From the NCBI GenBank assembly GCA_036785705.1, contig JAWUZG010000036.1, positions 11,651,501-11,715,500 of the forward strand: a stretch of DNA of 64,000 nucleotides, read 5' to 3'. Below, in pieces: positions 12,001 to 23,500 of this stretch (position 1 is its first letter; the number at the start of each line of letters is the position of its first letter). The translations under genes were made by a program, and so were the position numbers. Below the pieces are notes generated by a model. The model was not told where the DNA came from. It did not search any database and saw nothing but the letters and a program-made list of their open reading frames with translations. Origin of the DNA: Acanthornis magna. Lineage: Eukaryota; Chordata; Aves; Passeriformes; Acanthizidae.

Positions 12001-13964
12001 ATCACAATAGAATTTGTATACAGTCTTATTTTGGCATGCTCTTACTTCAATCTATTTAATCAAATAATATAATATAAGAATACATAATCGATGGGATGGG
12101 ATGGGGTAGAATAGAATAGAATAGAATAGAATAGAATAGAATAGAATAGAATAGAATAGAATAGAATAGAATAGAATAGAATAGAATAGAATAGAATAGA
12201 AGTAAGGCTTTTGTGAATTAGTAGATTTTCTGCAGTGTCTCTGTAACCCAAGAGATCTTGTTGAGATCTTTTATAATAAAAATCAATGTATGGGAAAACA
12301 ATTTTATTGAAAAGCATTGTGATAATATAGAAAAGACTCCTTTGTGAAAGTTTGATGCTTTAGCAGTATTTGGACTTCCTTATGATTTGTTAATTTTATT
12401 TTTAATCACCTATTTCTTTTGTAATTTGACTAAAATTCCTTTCTCAATGATAGGTTAAAAAAGATCTTCTGGCCCGATATACCAAATCCTGAAGAGAGCC
12501 TTGCGGTGGAATGGCCTTTTCCTGCATCTATGGTAATAGCTGCAATTTTATGCATTAAAGAAGGGATCAAATGGAGAGAAGAGAAATCCTTTAAAGGCAG
12601 TCATTTAATGAATTTTTAAAAAACCATATTGAGTTTCATTCTTCTTTTTAAGTGCTGTAAAATGCTCTTTGTAATATTCCAAAGCAATAGAGAAGATGCA
12701 TCTTCATAAAGTATATTCATCTAATTCTTACAGGATATTGAGAAATAATGTTTTGAAGTGACAAAGTGGTTCGTGGACATGGTTCATTTAATGAAGTAAA
12801 TTAAATTTGCACAGGCTATTGAGTCTATTAAATCGGGTTTCCACATCTGCATACCTCCTCCCTTCTCCACAAAAAATGTATTGCAACATACAGTAAGATT
12901 TGGTATATGATTGTATTAACACTGCTGTCTTTTTATTTGTTGAATATTTATTCCTTATTAAAGTGTTGGTGTTCATTTGAATTGAGTGGAGTTGATCAGG
13001 TTTATATAGCAAGTGTAATCTGTGGAGAATGGGATTTAAACTTTTTTCTCAAAAAATGTCTGGTTAGACTACAAAAAAAGGACACAATCCAAACCTGATT
13101 CTGAGCCTTCATTGAAACTCATTATTTCATTAAGCACAGAAAACCTAATATGAAAGTGTTTAGCAAAGGGACAGGATAACATTGTCATTTTTAATATTCA
13201 TTCCTATGTAACTGCATCCCATCTGAAAAGCACATAAACTCTTCATTAGTGCACTTCTAAAATTATAAATCAAACAGAGCTCAAATAGCAATAATTTATT
13301 TATTAAAAAACCCTAATACATTATCTATCCCTTTCTAATGCTCCAGTTTATCTCTTTGTACTGACAGAATAATTCCTTTTTGAAGAGAGTGCCATCTGAG
13401 ACTAAAACTGTGGACTTTGAAGACATAAATGTTTTGGAACCCTGTTTTCCTGAAGAAAGCCAGGAAGAATCACTCTTAATAAATTATGAAAACCATGTTT
13501 CTGAATGTACTGATATTGATACAAAAGGCATAACTAATAGAGATGAAAAGATGCTGTATAATGAAGAAAATGAAGTTGCTAAATCTTTTTCACCACCCAT
13601 GACTTATGTAATGACTGATCAATTTGCCAGAAGTCAAATGCATTCAGCTTTGATGCCAGTGAAGGAAGTCCAACCCATAGAAATGCTGGGAAATGATTTG
13701 TGTGGATTCCAACAGAATCCAATTAAAAATGAAGAAAATGGTGATGAAGAAGTTTTAAAGCTGGAAGATTTCAGTGAAAAACCACTGTTCAACCCATACC
13801 TGAAAAATTCTGTTAAAACAAGGGAATTTGTTTCTGAGAACTTGCCAGAACACAGTACAGATGAACGCAAAAGCCAGTCAAGTGTCTTACCTCCTTTTCA
13901 ACCAAATGTTCCAGGACAATCCTACGTAACACTGGACATGTTCAGGCTGGCCAAAGCTCAGTAG
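1..13964 (+). CDS. IL31RA: IL31RA, interleukin-31 receptor subunit alpha (gp130-like receptor), 3' part, ten exons, 5' partial
   Basis: Type I cytokine receptor of the gp130 family. In mammals it pairs with OSMR to bind IL-31 at the plasma membrane and signals through JAK/STAT. Coding exons read here: <1-30, 652-734, 1272-1488, 2804-2986, 5771-5872, 7272-7418, 9387-9527, 10725-10818, 12454-12532 and 13368-13964. All have GT-AG borders and join in one open frame of about 556 residues. Order: end of the cytokine-binding module, three FN3 domains, a transmembrane helix, Box1 (WPDIPNPEES) and a 198-residue tail. The join EKNGSTEEKAPSG resembles the mammalian IL31RA segment after WSxWS. The gene faces IL6ST tail-to-tail, as in mammals. 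The signal peptide and first domains lie off the window. Introns hold only the repeats listed separately. Identity as IL31RA rather than another gp130 paralogue rests on sequence resemblance plus position next to IL6ST; no alignment was run. Confidence 0.93.
652..734 (+). CDS. IL31RA: IL31RA exon: start of first membrane-proximal FN3
   Basis: 83-nt exon (phase 1 in, phase 0 out) between AG at 650-651 and GTATAT at 735. It encodes PSGKVDLWRVIESS and RSVHLMWK, matching the gp130 pattern in which this FN3 begins with a Trp-containing strand and ends LxWK. The matching IL6ST exon is also 83 nt and in the same phase. Confidence 0.93.
1272..1488 (+). CDS. IL31RA: IL31RA exon: rest of first membrane-proximal FN3
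   Basis: 217-nt exon (phase 0 in, phase 1 out). It encodes PLKRFPPPGRILGYKIQYFP, and the FN3 end reads VTAYNSAGESSEAILRIPS. The YN(S)xGxS motif and the terminal IP are typical of gp130-like domain 4. The donor is GTAAGG at 1489. The paralogous IL6ST exon is 220 nt. Confidence 0.95.
1748..1868. repeat. T-rich low-complexity tract, (TTTTTG)-like
   Basis: About 120 bp of nearly pure T broken by single or double G, in an IL31RA intron. The 89-residue Phe-rich reading frame across it is a composition artefact. Confidence 0.9.
2804..2986 (+). CDS. IL31RA: IL31RA exon: first half of second membrane-proximal FN3
   Basis: 183-nt exon, phase 1 at both ends, with acceptor TTTTAG and donor GTATGT. It encodes VIVEWITSEREATKYVVEWY, followed by SWQYVSNSAKWKNNK. 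The YVVEW motif is the gp130 domain-5 signature. The IL6ST counterpart is 177 nt and reads YVIEWC. Confidence 0.95.
3370..4033. mobile_element. Probable avian ERV LTR-derived sequence
   Basis: GC-rich, degenerate direct repeats built on phrases such as TCCAGTGTGG, CCACAGGCTGC and TTCCCACAGGCTGC. The same style of sequence appears inside the LTR at 47.55-47.75 kb, and I recognise it from avian ERV LTRs. The borders are soft. The family was not assigned. Confidence 0.55.
4034..4614. mobile_element. Solo LTR of an avian endogenous retrovirus
   Basis: Begins TGTGGTTTAACCCCAGCCAG and ends near CTAAAACCAGC, a recurrent avian LTR pattern. Inside are the conserved stretches GGAATTAATTCACTGCTTCC and CTTTGGTCAGTCGGGGTCA. 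Possible 5-bp flanks, ACTGG on the left and GCTGG on the right, differ at one base, so the target duplication is only suggested. No internal viral genes are present. Confidence 0.7.
5036..5302 (-). mobile_element. CR1 LINE fragment (3' end)
   Basis: Reverse complement of a CR1 3' region. It carries the typical phrases AGTCCAACTCGTGCCCTGCA, GAGCATTGTCCAAACACTTC and ACCACCCTCTGGGTGAAGAA. It lies in the IL31RA intron before the exon at 5771. Confidence 0.9.
5771..5872 (+). CDS. IL31RA: IL31RA exon: second half of second membrane-proximal FN3
   Basis: 102-nt exon, phase 1 at both ends, acceptor TTTACAG, donor GTATGT. It encodes NFKPFTCYNISVYPLYGIKV and ends QIYAQEK. The IL6ST partner (99 nt) reads [17 protein letters not shown] and ends YLKQD, so the domain fold and border are the same. 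Confidence 0.95.
7272..7418 (+). CDS. IL31RA: IL31RA exon: first half of third membrane-proximal FN3
   Basis: 147-nt exon, the same length and phase as its IL6ST partner. It encodes EPSEGPVADTSILGKNEVTI, then KWNEISKDKRNGFITNYTVF. The PSxGP start and NGFIxNYT core are diagnostic of gp130 domain 6. Confidence 0.95.
9387..9527 (+). CDS. IL31RA: IL31RA exon: second half of third membrane-proximal FN3
   Basis: 141-nt exon, identical in length and phase to the IL6ST partner. It encodes QYRLKSLKANTQYTVYIMAS and ends ERKTFKTSKL. The donor is GTAAGT. Confidence 0.94.
10725..10818 (+). CDS. IL31RA: IL31RA exon: transmembrane segment
   Basis: 94-nt exon (phase 1 in, phase 2 out) encoding DKEDVFFIAIPVGISMLCLI followed by GLRITCILKKHA. 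This is a single hydrophobic helix ended by basic residues, as expected for a type I receptor. The acceptor CTAAAG and donor GTGAGT fit. The IL6ST counterpart is 97 nt. Confidence 0.93.
12107..12201. repeat. Pentanucleotide microsatellite (TAGAA)19
   Basis: Nineteen uninterrupted copies of TAGAA (95 bp), preceded by a short GATGG-type run. It lies in the IL31RA intron between the transmembrane and Box1 exons. The apparent ORF on the minus strand is the repeat itself. Confidence 0.97.
12454..12532 (+). CDS. IL31RA: IL31RA exon: Box1 JAK-binding segment
   Basis: 79-nt exon (phase 2 in, phase 0 out). It encodes LKKIFWPDIPNPEESLAVEW, ending PFPASM. WPDIPNPEES is a canonical proline-rich Box1, the JAK docking motif of class I cytokine receptors. 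The IL6ST partner is 82 nt and reads [11 protein letters not shown]. Confidence 0.95.
13368..13964 (+). CDS. IL31RA: IL31RA last coding exon: cytoplasmic tail
   Basis: 597 nt from acceptor CTGACAG to the TAG stop, 198 residues. The start NNSFLKRVPSETKTVDFEDI is in frame with the Box1 exon. The tail is acidic, with tyrosines in the contexts YENH, YNEE, YVMT, YLKN and YVTL. NPYLKNSVKTREFVSENLPE resembles, from memory, the end of mammalian IL31RA. No YxxQ motif is present. The opposite-strand ORF over this exon is a shadow. Confidence 0.94.
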   Translation, partial: NNSFLKRVPSETKTVDFEDINVLEPCFPEESQEESLLINYENHVSECTDIDTKGITNRDEKMLYNEENEVAKSFSPPMTYVMTDQFARSQMHSALMPVKEVQPIEMLGNDLCGFQQNPIKNEENGDEEVLKLEDFSEKPLFNPYLKNSVKTREFVSENLPEHSTDERKSQSSVLPPFQPNVPGQSYVTLDMFRLAKAQ

Positions 13965-16370
13965 CATGAGAAAACTTCATTGTAAAATCCTCCTGTGAGA
14001 TTGGCACTGCTGCTTCTAGGCATTCATATGTTCTAATCTGGGTGATCTCAGTTAATTTGTATGGGAACACTCTCTTCCTTTAAATAGCTGTGAAGTAATT
14101 TTTTGCACTGTGTTTATACATGTCAGAGTTCACTTTCAGTGTGGGTAAACACCCAGTTTTTTATTGATTTGGTTTTTCGTTGTTTTGGTTTTTCGTTGTT
14201 TTGGGTTTTTGGTTTTTGGGGTTTTTTACTAGACATACCAGTAGTGAGGCAAAAGAAATAGCTTTTGTTATTTTTTCTTAGTTCTCCTGTATCAATCTGT
14301 TAAAACAACCTGATCTTACTGCAGGAGCATCCAGGAGTGCAAGCAGCTCATCTATTTCCCCTGCAGACAACCAGTTCCTAAGGCTCGGCTCCGCTGGGGA
14401 AACATGAGCAATCTTGAACAGAATTGGAATCTGCCAAATCCTTTCTTCAGTTACATGAAGCAGGACTACTTTCCTGTTCTTATTTCCCTTCATTGTTTTT
14501 TATCTGGTTTTATATATCATATTCCTCCGGTTTTACAAATATTCTGTAGATTTCATTTGCTGGTTTTTTGTATCCTAGCTCTTGAATTAGTGGTTTGACT
14601 TACAGTTTCTTCTGTCTTTAATGAGAAAGAATTTCTTAATTTGGAAAATATGTGTTGTGCTGGCTATGTTGCTTCCTTTCCTTTCTCGCGTTTTTAATAA
14701 TCCTCAGCATTTTGTGCTGTTTTTGTCTCTCCTGTTTGTTTCCTGCTTTTCAAAACTGCCTATTGAAGGATGACTTCTTACCTTCTTGTTCCTTTGCTTC
14801 TAATTTGTTTCAGTTTAGAACTGTGTTTCCCAGTTGAGATTTTGATGTTTTGAACTGAAAAAGAAATCAACTAAATAGGTCATCTTTTGTTGGAATAAGC
14901 AGTGCATTAGAAAGTTATTTTTCAGGGAGGTAATGAAAAAACACTAAGTCTATGAAATCTTCCCAGATATTCTCTGGTAACTGATTTAGGATTAGGTATT
15001 TCTACGTGAAGGCTGTAACTTTTGTCATTTGTTTTATGATTTTGATAAATCATAAAATCTAATTGTAGTTTTTGTTTTACAAATCAGCAATTAAGCAGTA
15101 AGGCACTCAATTGTGCTAATTTTTTTGCAAGAAAGAGACCATTACTGTAAAATTCTTACTGAAATACTTACTCTGTTAAATAACAGGTTTAAAAATATGG
15201 AGAGTCTTAAGTAAATTGTGTTATAAGGGGATGTTCAATGTAACACATATGGGGATACAGTAATTTTAAGACTAAACTGTTCTCACAGTATTTAGAGGCT
15301 TGACATCATCAGTCTTGTTTGCACATAACTACAGATTTCTTTCAGGATAAAAAAGATACAGGACTCATGGGGATAGAAAAATGAGAGACAAATGTGAACA
15401 GAAATAGAAAGCCTTTTGTTTCTGTGCAGGAAGAGGAGTGGGAGAATGGAAAATATATTGTCCAGCACGAATGGGGAGGCTGAGCCTTTCCCTGGATGCA
15501 TTGATTATTACTTGCATTGTGTTGGGGAAATAGGGTAAAGTTTTGCATTTAGGATCTTTGTCTGTAGTTTGCAGCTACTTTAAGAACAGCGTTTCTCTAG
15601 TTTCCAAGAAAGGACGAGAAAACAATTTCTGCAAATGTTCCTTGTCCAGAAACACTAATTTCCACCTCTCATGTTTGTTGGATCACTTTCTCAGCCATGG
15701 TGCTCTAAGCCTTTGCTTACTTAGGTGCATGTATGTTTGCTTACTTAGGTAAATCATGCTCTGAAATTAGGGCAAAGCTTTGGTTGGGTCAGCTTTTTCT
15801 GCTGCATCTGTTGGTTCTAGACTTCTCACTCACAGCTGTATTGTTGTTTCCTTGGGTTCAGAACTCACTGACTCCATAACAGCAATTTTTTCCCTTAAAT
15901 CTCAGTATTTGTTTTAATATTACAATATATAAAAATAAACAGATGAAGAGATATTTTGGGCCTGTCTGGGAATTGTTTAGCAGCCATATGAAAGCTGCAT
16001 ATTCTGAGCTGCATGTTTGAGACAGGTAAAAAGTGAAAATAATGCAGCCTTTAAGGGATCATTAGAAAGGGGAGGTTCTAGGTTCTGGAGAGTAAGTGTA
16101 ACCTTTTTTTAAATCCTATTTTATTTCCTTCCCTATTGATATACTGCTTTTCTCTCCTAATTTTTCTGTTTCCCTTGCCCATTATTTTCTCTGTAATAGC
16201 AAAATGAAAGAAGTGGGCTCAGTACATTCCAGAAGTTAAGACTGCTTTTTGCACATGCTTTGGAATGAAAGCTTCTTGCACTTGGTTTGTTTTGCATTGG
16301 GAGTTGCACTCTTTCTGGCCTTTCACAATTTGTCTCTCAAGCTAATGCTGTGAACCATTAAAAAATAAAA
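13965..16370 (+). other. IL31RA: Probable IL31RA 3' UTR (end not determined)
   Basis: This is AT-rich unique sequence directly after the TAG stop, with no other coding signal. AATAAA hexamers on the plus strand occur at 15934-15939 and 16364-16369, and another, followed by a GT-rich stretch, at 20704-20709. Any of them could end the transcript; the sequence alone does not decide. Confidence 0.35.
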
Positions 16371-16814
16371 CTGAGCAAATACATAAATTTTAAAAAAAAT
16401 TATTTATACTAAATACACCATTTAGACACTTTAGATTTTCATATTCACTTAAAAAAGGCCTCACTTTGGACTACTGTTTGCAGGGCCACAAGAGAGTGGG
16501 CCTTAGTCATAGTATTTTCTAACATGGCTGCAATTTGAGTCGGTAGCTTTCTTTGAAGGTTCAACAACAAAAATATTACTCCACTTGGGTTGTTATTCAG
16601 GGGACAAAAGTAAGTTTCCAAGTCAGTTTGTTAAAAAACAGGTACTTACTAAACAGCACTAGTTCTTGGGAGCAGACAGTGCTTCTGAGAAAATCAAGGT
16701 GCTCTTCGTCAGGGCTGAAGCCTGATGAGCATTTCTCAGATTATAGCGTGGCTGGTGGGGGAGACTGTAGGATGCACCACCTCAATCCACCTGGTGACTA
16801 AAGTCAGCTTCTCT

Positions 16815-17541
16815 GGGCATCTACACAACCCCAGGCAGTGCCACAGGCTGGGGCAGAGTGGCTGTAAAGTGCCCAGGGGAAAAGGCCCTGGGGGTGCTGG
16901 TGACAGCAGCTGGACATGAGCCAGGCTGTGCCCAGCTGGCCAAGGAGGCCAATGGCATCCTGGCCTGGATCAGCAATGGTGTGGCCAGCAGGAGCAGGGC
17001 AGGGATTGTCCCCTGGACTGGGCACTGCTGAGGCCACAGCTCGAGTGCTGTGTCCAGTTCTGGGCCCCTGAGTGCAAGAAAGACATTGAGGGGCTGGAGC
17101 GAGTCCAGAGAAGGGCAATGGAGCTGGGGAAGGGTCTGGAGCACAAGTGCTGTGAGGAGCAGCTGAGGGAGCTGGGGGTGTTAGCCTGGAGAGAAGGAGG
17201 CTCAGGGGAAATCTTATTACTCTCTAAACTGCCTGAAAGGAGGGGTTTTGTCTCTTTTCCCAAGTAACAAGTGGTAGGACCAGAGGAAATGGCCTCAAGT
17301 TGTGACAGGGAGGGTTTAGATTGGATAGTAGGAAAAATTCCTCCACTGAAAGGCTTGTCAAACACCGGACCGGGCTACTCAGGGAAGCATTGAAGTCACT
17401 AACCTGCGGGTGTTTAAAAGACGTGTGGATGTGGCTTTTTGGGGGTCATAGTTAAATGGTGAACTTGGCAGTGCTGGGTTAACAGTTGGACTCCATGATC
17501 TTACAGGTACCTTTGAACCTAAAGAAGCCTGTGATTCTGTA
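16815..17541 (+). mobile_element. CR1 LINE fragment, 5'-truncated
   Basis: Sense CR1 3' region: GGGGGTGCTGGTGACAGCAG, GACATGAGCCAGGCTGTGCC and GGCATCCTGGCCTGGATCAG, then the GGACTCCATGATCTTACAGG 3' end and a single degenerate ATTCTGT unit. The short ORFs on both strands here are relics. Its 5' break falls near the same consensus point as the copy ending at about 48.6 kb. Confidence 0.93.
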
Positions 17542-20500
17542 GGGTGCCTTCAAAACAGTAATCTGCTTTGTTGATACCACATTTTTCCCTAGTGGAGACA
17601 GGAGCTGAGAACTTAAAGAGATTGGAAATCTGATCAGACTTTCTGTAGGTGCACCCATGCATATCATTCCTAAACATAAAGATTACATTAGAATTGCCTC
17701 TGTGCTTTTCTAACCCACTCAAAACATTCATGTCTAGCTTGTTCTGAGCTTCTTTTCAGCCAACTGTCCATTACTTGTTTCAGCATTTAATCTCCCCTCC
17801 AACTTCTTCATTGTCTCCGTAGTGTTTGTTAGACCTTACACGAGGAACTGCCATGTATTATGCATCTTTGCTGTGAGAACGAAATTAGAATGCCCAGTGC
17901 AAAACATGTTTTGCTATTTCTTTGGACAGTATGATTTTTCCAATATGTTTTGCGTGCACAGCTAAGGAAAGCTGAAATGCCTTCACTTTCTTTCTCTAGT
18001 ATTTCCACAAGCAGAACATCTTCAGATGTAGACTTTTAAGAAAGGGATAGGAGTTGGCCCTATTGCTGCTGCAAGTTGGTGTAGCTTCAGCAGAAGTGAT
18101 GCATTTACGCAGATATATGCATATATGCATATACATATATACATATATGTATATATGTGTCTGCATAAATGCATCATGTGTGTATGCATATATGCATCTA
18201 TGTAACTGCACTGATTCCTCTGAGAATTGCCTTTGAAGTGCACCTGAGCATATTCATGTGTGCCTGTGCCTGAGCCCAGACACAGTGAGGTGTCATAATT
18301 AATCTAGTTTGCAGCAACACTCGCAGAGAAGGAAGTTGTTTATGTGATTTATATTGCTGCGTAGTGTCATTCGCCAGCACAGATGGAATTCCAGGCTGCT
18401 TCACTGCTGGGCTCCTCTGTTCTGCATTGTGCACAGAGTCTAGCATAGGAGGTCCTGGCCTTTGGGCAGAAAGCCTAACCCATATTTGTGCTGTATCTGT
18501 TGCTGTGCTTTTAGATTGATGCTCCTTGTTTCTGAGTTTCCTGCGTGAGGAGGTGACTGGCTCCCTCCCTTCACAGTTCAGTGCAAACTCAGAGAGTCTG
18601 GATGCTCAAGCTTTGGACTCAAGGAGGCTACAGTCCTTTAGACTTTAGGAGGCCTGAGAACTACAGGGTAGGTGTATCATCCGTTGCTCCCATGGTACAG
18701 GTAAATGCTAAGATCAATAGTCAGATAATAATTTTAATGCCTTGTGATTGCAGCTGTGGTAGGCAGGGCAAATCTCACAGAGAAATTGAGTAGATTTGTG
18801 CAGACACAACAATCTTAGGGTATTGATATTGGGGGAGGTATTAGACACTTTAAAATGACACTGAAAGGCTTGGAGGGACAAATATCAGAGACCATGCGCT
18901 GTGCAGCCTCAGAAGAACCATCGTGCACACATTGTGATGTAGTCATAAAAGTGAGATTTTATCTGGTGGTTTTGTGCAGGTGAATGGTGCCAAATCCTTT
19001 GGCGTTATATTGTCAGGGATAAGAAATATTGCAAGAAAAGGTAATGACTCAACTGAAGTTCTATCTCAAAGAAATCTCATATTTTAATTTCGAAGACTCC
19101 CTTGATGAATTTGAGTATGCAGCCTTTGTTGTAACAGGGGTTTCATGTATTAGGTTGTAAGATTTTATCTTTGCACATCTAGGTGTAAAAATACAAAATA
19201 CTGAAGATTCAAAAGCACAGTGTTTGGGAAGTTGTTTATGTAACAAGCAATGCAGTTCTAAATCTCAGTGGTCACAGAAAACAGTGATTTGAATAAAAAA
19301 ATCATGCCTCTTAGGATTGTAAGAGGTAATTTGTGAATACATATTCAATAGCTTTATCTTTTACTAGCAGCTATTCTGCAATAGATAAGATATCCTGCTA
19401 AAGTTCACTTGAAAATAACACATAGTGCTTGTGTGCCATAAATTATTTAAGACTACATAAAAGCTTCTTGTAAACAGATGAAATGGATACTAATTTAAGA
19501 TAATGTCTGAGTTGCTTTGCTCTTGTATCTATCTACTACAAAGACAGTGAAAGCTTTGTTCTACTGCTTTGTGTAAATGTCTGGCATACTGATAACAGGA
19601 AGCCGGGCATATTCTCACTGCAGGCAAGTCTAGAGCCCATAAGAATATGTGTTTATTGCAAATTCAGGTAGTTGTTAATTGCAGCCTCTTCTGCCTCCTG
19701 GCAAGACAAAAGTAAAATATACAGTGATCTTATGGTGTTTCTGTAGAAGGACTATTTACTGGAAAACGTTCTACTCTTCCCTCAAAAGTAAAGCATTACT
19801 AAAGGAATTTATATGTCCTGTGAACAAAGGTTGACATTTGTAAATGGAGCTGACAAAAAATCATCAAGCATTGTTTTTGTAGCATGACCTGTTCTTAGTC
19901 ATACTATTTATTAGACATATTTATTCCAAAATACTATTTGTACCCTTTTCGCATACAGGTTTGTGTTTTGCAGTCTGAGAATTTATGAAGAGGGCTCTGA
20001 GCAAAATAGTGTCATTTGCATCCATCATGCCTTTCTTTCTTCTACTTTGTAGAAATTATTTTCCCAGTATTTAACAAAATTGTAATTACTCTAGTGAACT
20101 TGGATTAATTTGGCTGCTCTTTTACTGGGCTTTCTAATGATCATTTTATTTGCCTTTTTTCTCAAGAGTAAATAGTCATTTTACTGCTGCCTTTCTATTT
20201 AATTAAAAACTACTGTTTTATTTAGGTCTTTTGAACTCAGAACATGAATATGAAGAGTGACAATCCAAAAATGGGAACAGATGTTTGACTAACACATTCT
20301 TCTGTGAATTGAGACTTTTAAAATATATAAATTTTTAAGAATGTCAAAACATGAATAGAAACAGATGTACATACTTATGCTGTAGATTGATCCTCCTAAC
20401 AGTATCGTAACAGGATACTTGAAAAGTAAGTAGAATGATTATTTAATGCTGCCCATTTGCAGGAGACTGGAGAAGTGATTAATGGCTTGAAACAACTAAA

Positions 20501-23500
20501 ATGTGTGTTTGAAGGGGGGAACAGGGCGTGTTCTGGGTGGCTACCAAGCCACTGCCCCCCACCCCTCTGCCCCACAACTTCCTTTTCTCAAAATCTGAAT
20601 TACTTAAAGTTGGAGTTTGCTAACTGAGTGCTTTGTGAAGGACCGTACTTTAATTGGATGCTGCTTTAAAATTTGCCAAGTGCTTTATTCTCTAAAGTTT
20701 GCAAATAAATTCTGCTATTCAACCTCCTGTGAAGTTCATTGTCTTCTCCTGTGTGCTACCCGAGGGTGTTGAAGTACCTCAGCCCTTTAAGCTTGGGGCA
20801 TAACACCATTCCTATGCTGTACTTCCTCCAGCTCTTAAAAGAGACAAGTGTAGAAAATGCTTTCACCAGACAGAAAAGGGCACAGTTTCAAACCAGTCAT
20901 GTATCTAAATTTGTGAGAGATTAATACTCCAGGGCGCAGGCTGCCCTGAGATACCACAACTACAGAGTAAGGACGTCCTTTCCCAGGGTCCTGAAGTACT
21001 CAGGTTTTCCAAATGAGCTTTGGGAACATGGAGGGGGCTGGAGGGTTAGCCCACAACTCATTTGCTGGGGGATGAGAATTCTGGGAGAGCTGCAAAGTGG
21101 GTGCTCAGGAACAGAACAGAACATCTAAGGCTGCAGTGGGCTTGTTTCCCAATTCAAGCTGTCAAAGAAACTATGCTATCATATGGTGGTTTTCATTTTA
21201 AAAGTGCTGCTCTAACATTGAGTAGTCCTGTTGAGTAGTGGGGCCAAGACTTTTGAGTTTGAATGTCTGCTACCAGTATCTTTCTCAGCCTCTTACGTTG
21301 CCTTGATTTCCAGGCACTGCTCAGCCCCACACTGATGAGCAGCAAGGCTGCTGAGCCAATAAGTATATTGTCTCAGTTTCAGGGTATGACCTGAGAGAAC
21401 TGAGGTTTCTGAGTACTTACTGCTTGGAGAAGCAGCCTCGTTTGTATTTCCTGGCTTTGTCATTGCTATGCTCAGAGTGCAGTAGTAACGAAGTCAAGGC
21501 TAACTTCTGCAGAATTTTCACCACTGCATGCGTAATTGTGTGCCTAATGGAGTTTAACAGAGAAATAACACGTTTCATAATCACAGAAAGGTTATGCAAG
21601 AGTATCTAGGGATGTCAGAGACAATGAGCACAGGATTGTAATCACAGTTAATGCTCTGGGATGTCCACTTAGAACACCACTGAACTAAACCAAACACTTT
21701 ATTCTGAAGCAAAAGAGCATAAAAGACTTTCTAAAATGTTACTATGGCAAATTATGTTCAAATGTAAGAAACTTCTTTGTTTAATTATACCAAATGAGCC
21801 CAGCATGATTCTGCAGTATATGTTCTCATAGCCAGTGTCCACTAAGTCTGGGCATGGACTCTTACTTCTGTTACGGTGTTAAACAGCTGAGGGAGTTTGA
21901 GCTGGGAGGGGTTTTAGTTTTTGTTTCTTTTCCCCATTTCATTATATTTTGTTCCTTTTTAGTGGTAGCAATTTAGGCCAGCATCAACAGTTTATGAACT
22001 ATAGATACTTTATTTACAAAATATGTTTCTAAATCCTCTGAACACAAAAAAAGATTTGATTAGTGGGGGATGGTGCTTTTGCTTTGAATGTAAAGGTTTT
22101 TTCCCTAGCATACTGCCCATAAATGCTCATATCCAGCTGTGTTCATGGCTTGCTGCTTTTGCTGCCTGCTTCTCTCTCCCATGACCTTACACCCTCTTCA
22201 AACATGCTCCATGCATTTGCTTTCATCTCCAGCAATTTTTTTGTTTTGTTTTACAGCTTGGCTCACAAGGAGACTTGAACTATTGCTTGTCTTTGGGGAC
22301 TGCATTTCTCTTCTGCTTTTATTTTCTGGAGAGCTGAATTGCTTTTACACTTCTAAGGAAAGGTTTCTACAGTTTTTGAGTCAGACAAGGCTTTCCCATC
22401 ATCTGATCTGCAAGGAAGGAAGCAGGGGAGTGTTGAATCATTTTGGGTGAAAAGGAATGCACGGAAGTTTAGATTTTGGTATTTTTCACCTTTCTTCCAG
22501 CACACAGGGTTGTAAGTACTGTCTTTATTAAGTAAAGGACAATGTGGAAATAAGCTGTGCACTGCATCTCCTAATACATTGTGGTGAGAGAGAGAGAGGA
22601 GATCTCAAACAGGGGTGACCCCATCCTTTGCTCCCATCCTTCTATACCCTTCCTGTGCACATTCCCACTTCCCCAGCCCCCCTGTCTCAATGCAAAACTA
22701 TCAAACAGGTTGCTGTGAAATTACCTAAGCCTTGGGTTTATTAACAGGTCTGGTAGTTTGTAGACATGGAGCACGTTCCTCATCGAAGGTAGGAGTAAGG
22801 TAGCTCACTTCTCAGGGAAAGGGAGCTGGCAGTGCTGTATCTAATACAGACAGAAGGAGAGGTGAGTGGGGTAAATCCCTCATGGGATTGCATTGTGGTG
22901 ACTGGGGCTTTTTGCTGCCATGACCTCAGATAAATTCTTGGATGCATTGTCTCCAGCTTGTGGTTGTTCTGCTCCCATGACTGAGGTTTAATTTTGTAAG
23001 GACTGATTTTTTCTTTAGTGATAGGGCTAACTAGAGTGTCTCTCTGGAGCCACATGTTGTGCAAGATATCTCTGTTTACACCAATTTTTGTGCCTTTAAA
23101 GGAATTTGAACTCTGTCAGTGTTTGTTTATTTTTGGTGTTTCTATGTTGACATTTAAATTTAAATTACTCCACATGCTGCACTCTCACAGAGTCTGACCT
23201 TTTTCCTGCATTACATTCAGGCTAATTTTAAAGGCTGATATAAGATCCTTATTCCTCAAGCTCACAACATGATTCAATTTACTTCCATTTACAGATGTGT
23301 ATCTATGCATTATCTATCCAAACAGCATTAGTTTATATAAATAAGTAAAATGGAGAGGCTTTCTGACACATGCAAGAATGTTAATAGTTTCTCTGAAGGA
23401 AGATATCCAGCAGACAGAGGAGTAAAAATGCATGCAGCAAATGGAGCATAATGGGGATGTGCTGAGAGACCTGTGCCCTGAGCAGTCTCTGGAGACATCT

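Noticed and set aside
12060..12317. Minus-strand ORF with repeated SILFY
   Set aside because: Direct translation of the TAGAA microsatellite.
16804..17365. Minus-strand ORFs of 104-131 codons
   Set aside because: Antisense frames of a CR1 3' region, which is non-coding in this orientation.
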